Assembly: GCA_910577655.1 (NCBI GenBank)
Contig: CAJTOW010000140.1
Coordinates: 1-9,057, forward strand
Reading direction: 5' to 3'
Length of the DNA: 9,057 bases
DNA from: an uncultured Lachnospiraceae bacterium
Lineage (GTDB): Bacteria > Bacillota > Clostridia > Lachnospirales > Lachnospiraceae
The position numbers were made by a program, and so were the translations under genes. Below the pieces are notes generated by a model. The model was not told where the DNA came from and ran no database searches. It saw nothing but the letters and a program-made list of their open reading frames with translations. Of the stretch, positions 5,768 through 9,057 are shown one piece after another. The stretch's first letter is position 1; every line of letters starts with the position of its first letter.

Positions 5768-6601
5768 TCAATGCCGCCCCAGCTGCCAGAAAGCAACTGC
5801 GCTGGCGGAAGCTACATTCAGGGAATCTACCCCATGGGCCATAGGGATGCGGGCCGTGTAATCGCAGCCCGCGATGGTCTCTTCTGACAGTCCGTCCCCT
5901 TCCGTACCCATAATGATGGCCAGCTTTTCTTCCTGACGGAGCCTGGGATCCTCAATGGTGACTGCATGGTCGCTGAGGGCCATGGCAACGGTTTTAAAAC
6001 CAAGATCCCGGATCAGGGCCATCCCTGGCCCTGGCCATCCTTCTGTATCCTGGCCTGTATCCAGAAAGGTCCAGGGGATCTGGAAGACAGTACCCATGCT
6101 GACCCGGATGGCACGGCGGTAGAGCGGATTGCTGCTGGATGGCGTCAAAAGCACCCCATCCATGCCCAGAGCTGCCGCAGAGCGGAAGATGGCACCCACA
6201 TTGGTGGGATTCATGACATTCTCCAGAACAACCACCCGGCGGGCTCCCTCACAGACTTCCTGAACTGTGGGGAGCGGCGGGCGGAGCATGGCACAGAGTA
6301 CCCCGCGGGTCAGCTGGAATCCGGTCAGCTGGGTCAGTACATCAAAATCAGCTGTGTAGACCGGTACATCCTGGCAGCGGGCGATGATCTCCCGGGCCTG
6401 TCCGGCGATATGCCTGCGCTCCAGCAGAAGGGAGACAGGCTTGCAGCCGGCATCCAGGGCGCGCCCGATGACCTTGGGACTTTCCGCGATGAACATGCCT
6501 TTCTCAGGCTCATGCCGGTTAAGCAGCTGATTTTCCGTGAGACGGGCGTATATGTCCAGTGCAGATGCTGAAAAATCGGTGATCTCTATAATATGTGCCA
6601 T
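5768..6601 (-). CDS. SpoU/TrmH-family RNA 2'-O-ribose methyltransferase
   Basis: SAM-dependent enzyme that methylates a ribose 2'-hydroxyl in rRNA or tRNA; 277 residues. The N-terminal part (about 1-110) resembles the SpoU substrate-binding domain, with a FIAESPKVIGRAL segment (37-49). The C-terminal SPOUT knot carries the three family motifs: ENVMNPTNVGAIFRSAAALG (127-146) with catalytic-type Asn and Arg140; IIMGTEGDGLS (229-239); and IPMAHGVDSLNVASASAVAF (252-271), which forms the SAM-binding knot. The start at 6601 is supported by AAAAGGAGA (6607-6615). A consensus-like promoter lies 43 bases upstream, so it is probably transcribed independently of the upstream small gene. The nucleotide modified cannot be assigned from sequence. 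Members of this group are usually annotated as TrmH-family rRNA methyltransferases. Confidence 0.93.
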   Translation of the reverse strand: MAHIIEITDFSASALDIYARLTENQLLNRHEPEKGMFIAESPKVIGRALDAGCKPVSLLLERRHIAGQAREIIARCQDVPVYTADFDVLTQLTGFQLTRGVLCAMLRPPLPTVQEVCEGARRVVVLENVMNPTNVGAIFRSAAALGMDGVLLTPSSSNPLYRRAIRVSMGTVFQIPWTFLDTGQDTEGWPGPGMALIRDLGFKTVAMALSDHAVTIEDPRLRQEEKLAIIMGTEGDGLSEETIAGCDYTARIPMAHGVDSLNVASASAVAFWQLGRH

Positions 6602-6644
6602 GGTATTCTCCTTTTAGTGTTCCGGTATGCGGATTTCTGAGCAG

Positions 6645-6673
6645 ATTGTAGCACAAAAACAAGGATCCCTCAA
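6645..6673 (-). promoter_or_regulatory. Promoter of the SpoU methyltransferase gene
   Basis: On the minus strand, TTGAGG (6668-6673) and TACAAT (6645-6650) are separated by exactly 17 bases, and TGC immediately before the -10 makes it an extended -10 promoter. Transcription would begin about 36 bases upstream of the start codon at 6601. An imperfect stem (TCCC/GGGA with inner TGGT/ACCA, about 6666-6688) overlaps the -35 and could weakly terminate the upstream gene. The T-rich stretch after it is part of the promoter spacer. Confidence 0.65.
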
Positions 6674-6739
6674 TGGTGTAACCAGGGACTTTAGTATCCA
6701 TATAACAACACTATCATGGCAAAAAAGTCCGCCGGTTGC

Positions 6740-7174
6740 CTACCATCTGGCCCGTGCCTTTACGCCGTTTATGGGCATGCTGTTTTCCAGTCCTGCCAGA
6801 CGGGGAGCCATTCTCTGGGCGCTTATGGTGACGAATGTCCGTTTCCACACCATTTTCTGCGCAATCTCGTCATACAGATATACTTCGAATTCTTCCATAG
6901 GCGGAATCCTTTGTCCATCCAGCAGGATATTCCCCTGTGAGTCTGTGGAGAGCTCCCCGCTTCTGCATACATCCTTTCCCACATAGCGGATCAGATCTGC
7001 GGTTCTGCGGATATACTCCAGAATTTCCGAAAGAATCTCCTGCAAAAGAAATTCATCTGCGGTGGCATCCTTTCTGGCCACAAAACCGGCGATTTCATCC
7101 TTCCATGTGTTGTAAATCCGTTCATGGACCAGTAAAGCATCCTGAAGATCTGTAAATAATGCGTCTGTGTTCAT
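6740..7174 (-). CDS. Hypothetical protein, 144 residues
   Basis: I do not recognise a characterised family with confidence. The protein is predicted soluble, with no signal peptide or membrane segment. Residues 1-75 are rich in Leu, Glu and charged residues and probably form helices (ILSEILEYIRRTADLIRYV near 47-65). Residues about 70-115 look beta-rich (GELSTDSQGNILLDGQRI, then EEFEVYLYDEIAQKMVWKRTFVTI). The second part faintly recalls small DUF5348-like proteins of Firmicutes, but this is an impression only. The tail is basic and Ala-rich. A Shine-Dalgarno-like AAAGGAAA (7183-7190) lies about 11 bases before the start at 7174, and a TATAAT box lies upstream at 7232-7237. The coherent protein, ribosome binding site and promoter support a real gene. 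Its stop is 138 bases from the methyltransferase start, and no functional link is evident. Confidence 0.75.
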   Translation of the reverse strand: MNTDALFTDLQDALLVHERIYNTWKDEIAGFVARKDATADEFLLQEILSEILEYIRRTADLIRYVGKDVCRSGELSTDSQGNILLDGQRIPPMEEFEVYLYDEIAQKMVWKRTFVTISAQRMAPRLAGLENSMPINGVKARARW

Positions 7175-7231
7175 AATTTCTGTTTCCTTTCTTTAAAATA
7201 GAATGTGTGATATGGTGCTCTACAAGACCAT

Positions 7232-7258
7232 ATTATAAGGTATGTGCAGAAAAGGCAA
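7232..7258 (-). promoter_or_regulatory. Candidate promoter of the 144-residue hypothetical gene
   Basis: On the minus strand a perfect TATAAT (7232-7237) lies 57 bases upstream of the start at 7174. TTGCCT (7253-7258) is the best -35 candidate, but the spacer is only 15 bases. The -10 is strong and the -35 uncertain. An imperfect hairpin built on CTGCAA/TTGCAG (about 7264-7289) sits just upstream. Confidence 0.45.
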
Positions 7259-7344
7259 GCCCTACTGCAAATGAAAAGGTATTGCAGGGAAATAAAAAAG
7301 AGTGACATAATTAAAGCCGGAAAACAATAGGAATAGAAAGAACA

Positions 7345-7356
7345 GCGGGGCCCCGC
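7345..7356. repeat. Perfect GC palindrome GCGGGGCCCCGC
   Basis: A 12-bp perfect palindrome of pure G+C in an otherwise AT-rich intergenic stretch (7175-7532). It has no loop and is followed by CCTTTGCTTTT, so a normal terminator hairpin is unlikely. Its role is unknown. It lies near the point where base composition changes from the GC-richer genes on the left to the AT-richer two-component genes on the right. Confidence 0.4.
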
Positions 7357-7386
7357 CCTTTGCTTTTCCATGTGCTGTGAATGGAG

Positions 7387-7395
7387 TTATCCACA
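7387..7395 (+). promoter_or_regulatory. Perfect DnaA-box sequence TTATCCACA upstream of the two-component system
   Basis: TTATCCACA matches the DnaA-box consensus exactly. The core TCCACAATG (7390-7398) recurs at 7420-7428, 30 bases later, and TCCACA appears a third time at 7459-7464. No DnaA, replication initiator or AT-rich unwinding element is visible, so an origin is not supported. The repeated words may instead be binding sites for a regulator of the promoter at 7442-7470. A single 9-mer match can occur by chance. Confidence 0.35.
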
Positions 7396-7441
7396 ATGGA
7401 ATAGCCAGTTATGCATATTTCCACAATGCAATTTTAGGTAC

Positions 7442-7470
7442 TTGTCATTGCCCAAATCTCCACATATAAT
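7442..7470 (+). promoter_or_regulatory. Promoter of the two-component operon
   Basis: TTGTCA (7442-7447) and a perfect TATAAT (7465-7470) are separated by 17 bases, a near-consensus sigma-A promoter. Transcription would start around 7477, about 55 bases before the regulator start codon. The inverted repeat CCACAT/ATGTGG (7460-7465 and 7475-7480) overlaps the -10 box. Confidence 0.75.
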
Positions 7471-7487
7471 TGTAATGTGGCTGTAAT
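7471..7487 (+). promoter_or_regulatory. TGTAAT direct repeat, possible response-regulator autoregulation site
   Basis: TGTAAT occurs at 7471-7476 and 7482-7487, 11 bases apart start to start, immediately after the -10 box and across the expected transcription start. OmpR/PhoB-type winged-helix regulators typically bind two direct half-sites 10-11 bases apart. A site here would fit feedback control by the product of the next gene. This is inference from spacing and position. Confidence 0.35.
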
Positions 7488-7532
7488 CCCGGCATTTGGA
7501 TGTGTAATTTAATGAACAGAGGAACGTCAATA

Positions 7533-8225
7533 ATGAACAGGATTTTGATTATAGATGATGATAAGGAACTTTGTGTACTGATCAGGCAGAGTGTTTTACA
7601 GGAAAGCATAGAAGCCGACTGCTGTTATTCCGGAAAATCCGGTCTGCTGCAACTGAAGGAAAAAGAATACCAGCTTGTCATATTGGATGTTATGATGCCC
7701 GGCTTTGACGGCTTTGAAACTTTGGAGCAGATTAGAAAAGAAAGCAGCCTTCCAATCCTGATGTTTACATCAAAAAATGATAGCGCTTCAAAAGTGCGTG
7801 GTTTACGGGCGGGGGCTGATGACTATCTGACAAAACCTTTTGACATGGACGAGCTGATTGCCCGTATTCTATCATTGATTAGACGCTATACTCGCTTTAA
7901 CCCAAAAGACGGACAGTTACAGACATTTGATTTTGACGGGCTGGTTATTGACTTTAATAACCGTTCTATCCATGCGGTAAATGGTGATTATGAACTGCCG
8001 CCGAAAGAATTTGATTTACTATTGCTTCTTGCAAAAAATCAGGGAAAGATACTGACAAAGCAGCAAATTTATGAAACTGTATGGGGAGAAGATTATGTCT
8101 ATGATGACAGCAATATTATGGCAATTATCAGCCGTCTGCGGAAAAAGATAGAAGAGAATCCGGGCAATCCACGGTATATACAGACAGTGAAAGGAATTGG
8201 CTATCGTTTCAATAGGGAGGTGTGA
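7533..8225 (+). CDS. OmpR/PhoB-family response regulator
   Basis: DNA-binding regulator activated by phosphorylation from the adjacent kinase; 230 residues, a normal length. The receiver domain (1-120) has the acidic pocket Asp8-Asp9-Asp10, phospho-acceptor Asp52 in VILDVMMPG, Thr79 and Lys101 in LTKPF. The C-terminal winged helix (about 130-230) has ELPPKEFDLLLLLAKNQGKILT, WGEDYVYDDSNIMAIISRLRKKIE and a terminal VKGIGYRF hairpin. The start at 7533 is chosen because GAGGA (7519-7523) lies nine bases upstream and the protein then starts directly with the first beta strand. In-frame ATGs at 7500 and 7512 would add a few non-conserved residues. A near-consensus promoter and a candidate self-binding site precede it. 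The coding sequence is visibly more AT-rich than genes to the left. Target genes lie outside the window. Confidence 0.96.
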   Translation: MNRILIIDDDKELCVLIRQSVLQESIEADCCYSGKSGLLQLKEKEYQLVILDVMMPGFDGFETLEQIRKESSLPILMFTSKNDSASKVRGLRAGADDYLTKPFDMDELIARILSLIRRYTRFNPKDGQLQTFDFDGLVIDFNNRSIHAVNGDYELPPKEFDLLLLLAKNQGKILTKQQIYETVWGEDYVYDDSNIMAIISRLRKKIEENPGNPRYIQTVKGIGYRFNREV

Positions 8226-8228
8226 ATA

Positions 8229-9057
8229 TTGTATACAGAAGCAGTTACAATGATTGCACTGAGTGTTGCGTTTGCTTCGGTTTGCGGGGCTGTTTTGATA
8301 GTCCGGCGTGTGAAAAGGCAGCTATTAGAAATGTCTGACGCTTTGGAAGATGTAAAAAATGGAAATGGAAACAGGCGTATCTTATCGGAAACACATGAAC
8401 TTGTGGCTCCACTTGCTTATGCAATCAACGATATTATCCTGTCCTACGAGAACAGGCTTTCTGCCTATCGTCAAACAGAAGAAACCAACAGGCAGCTTAT
8501 GACGAGCCTTTCCCATGATGTAAGGACACCGCTCACCACACTGATAGGATATTTGGACGCTGCGCATAAAGGGATTGTTGATGGGAAAGAACGTGACGAT
8601 TATATAGAAACGGCCCGCCGGAAAGCCCATGATTTAAAAGAATATATAGATGTGCTTTTTGACTGGTTCAAGCTGGGTTCAAATGAATTTTCGATGAATA
8701 TATCTATTGTTGATTTAACGGAACTGACACGGAACATACTGATTGACTGGATACCCATATTTGAGGATACACAGATAGATTTCACAGTGGACATTCCAGA
8801 GCAGCCGTTCCGGGTGCAGATTGACCCGGACGGATATATGAGGATATTAAACAATCTGATACAGAATGTGATTTCCCATAGCCATGCGGATCAAATAGAA
8901 ATATCTTTATCAGGGCAGGGAGGGAATATAAAAATTCTTTTGTCTGATAATGGAGTAGGGATTGATAAGAAGGATTTGAAACATATTTTTGAGCGGCTTT
9001 ATAAATGTGATAAAGGGCGGGCTGAAAAAGGCAGCGGACTTGGTCTGTCTATCGTAC
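8229..9057 (+). CDS. Sensor histidine kinase, partner of the response regulator (3' end cut off by the window)
   Basis: Membrane sensor kinase that autophosphorylates on His and passes the phosphate to the upstream regulator. 276 codons are present and the frame is open at the window edge. The start is TTG 8229, three bases after the regulator stop; AGGGAGGTG (8214-8222) overlaps the end of the regulator gene at a six-base spacing, indicating translational coupling. An ATG at 8250 is the alternative. There is one membrane helix (about residues 6-26), then a charged HAMP-like linker (27-90), and no extracellular sensor domain. HisKA has His96 in SLSHDVRTPLTTLIGYL. The HATPase domain shows an N box around NNLIQNVISHSHA (208-220), G1 DNGVGI (240-245), IFERLYK (253-259) and G2 GSGLGLSIV (268-276). 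Only the last part of the ATPase domain should be missing. The stimulus is unknown. Confidence 0.93.
   Translation, partial: MYTEAVTMIALSVAFASVCGAVLIVRRVKRQLLEMSDALEDVKNGNGNRRILSETHELVAPLAYAINDIILSYENRLSAYRQTEETNRQLMTSLSHDVRTPLTTLIGYLDAAHKGIVDGKERDDYIETARRKAHDLKEYIDVLFDWFKLGSNEFSMNISIVDLTELTRNILIDWIPIFEDTQIDFTVDIPEQPFRVQIDPDGYMRILNNLIQNVISHSHADQIEISLSGQGGNIKILLSDNGVGIDKKDLKHIFERLYKCDKGRAEKGSGLGLSIV

Noticed and set aside
5966..6571. Open frame of 201 codons on the plus strand opposite the SpoU methyltransferase
   Set aside because: Antisense to a gene with all three SpoU motifs; no ribosome binding site or recognisable domain.
7264..7289. Intrinsic terminator built on CTGCAA/TTGCAG
   Set aside because: The stem is short and imperfect, has no T-run on the plus strand, and overlaps the likely promoter of the minus-strand hypothetical gene.
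7387..7395. Replication origin based on the DnaA box
   Set aside because: One perfect box without a cluster of boxes, an AT-rich unwinding region, or dnaA/rep genes nearby.

Overview
The window looks like chromosomal DNA of a Gram-positive anaerobe of the Clostridia, most likely Lachnospiraceae-like. Clues are strong AGGAGG-type ribosome binding sites, GTG and TTG starts, a solute-binding lipoprotein with an Ala/Thr/Glu linker after the lipobox, and the gene families present. This assignment is inference from style; no rRNA or marker gene is present.

Layout. (1) Positions 1-4458, plus strand: a three-gene ABC importer operon, made of a solute-binding lipoprotein (212-1399), a fused two-domain permease (1666-3381) and an ATPase (3382-4458). 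Permease and ATPase are directly abutted. The binding-protein gene is separated from them by a 266-nt spacer full of inverted repeats. (2) Positions 4494-4596: a long imperfect hairpin between convergent genes, probably a bidirectional terminator. (3) Positions 4678-7174, minus strand: an Mrp/NBP35-type Fe-S carrier ATPase, a SpoU/TrmH-family RNA 2'-O-methyltransferase with its own good promoter, and an unrecognised 144-residue protein. The 250-nt gap between trmH-like and mrp holds several small inverted repeats. (4) Positions 7175-9057, plus strand: a visibly more AT-rich segment with a regulatory region (a TTGTCA-17-TATAAT promoter, a perfect DnaA-box sequence and a TGTAAT direct repeat), an OmpR-type response regulator and the first 276 codons of its histidine kinase, which runs off the window.

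How the genes work together. The first three make one importer for an unknown small anion or metal (COG1840-type binding protein). Mrp and the methyltransferase are housekeeping functions and are not obviously linked to each other. The regulator and kinase form a translationally coupled two-component system. Its target, probably the next genes, lies outside the window, and the base composition suggests a different history from the rest.

No clearly new biological system is visible. The most interesting material is non-coding: a family of AACAGTT/AACTGTT inverted-repeat modules in several gaps, the long convergent hairpin, and the regulatory block upstream of the two-component system at the composition boundary.
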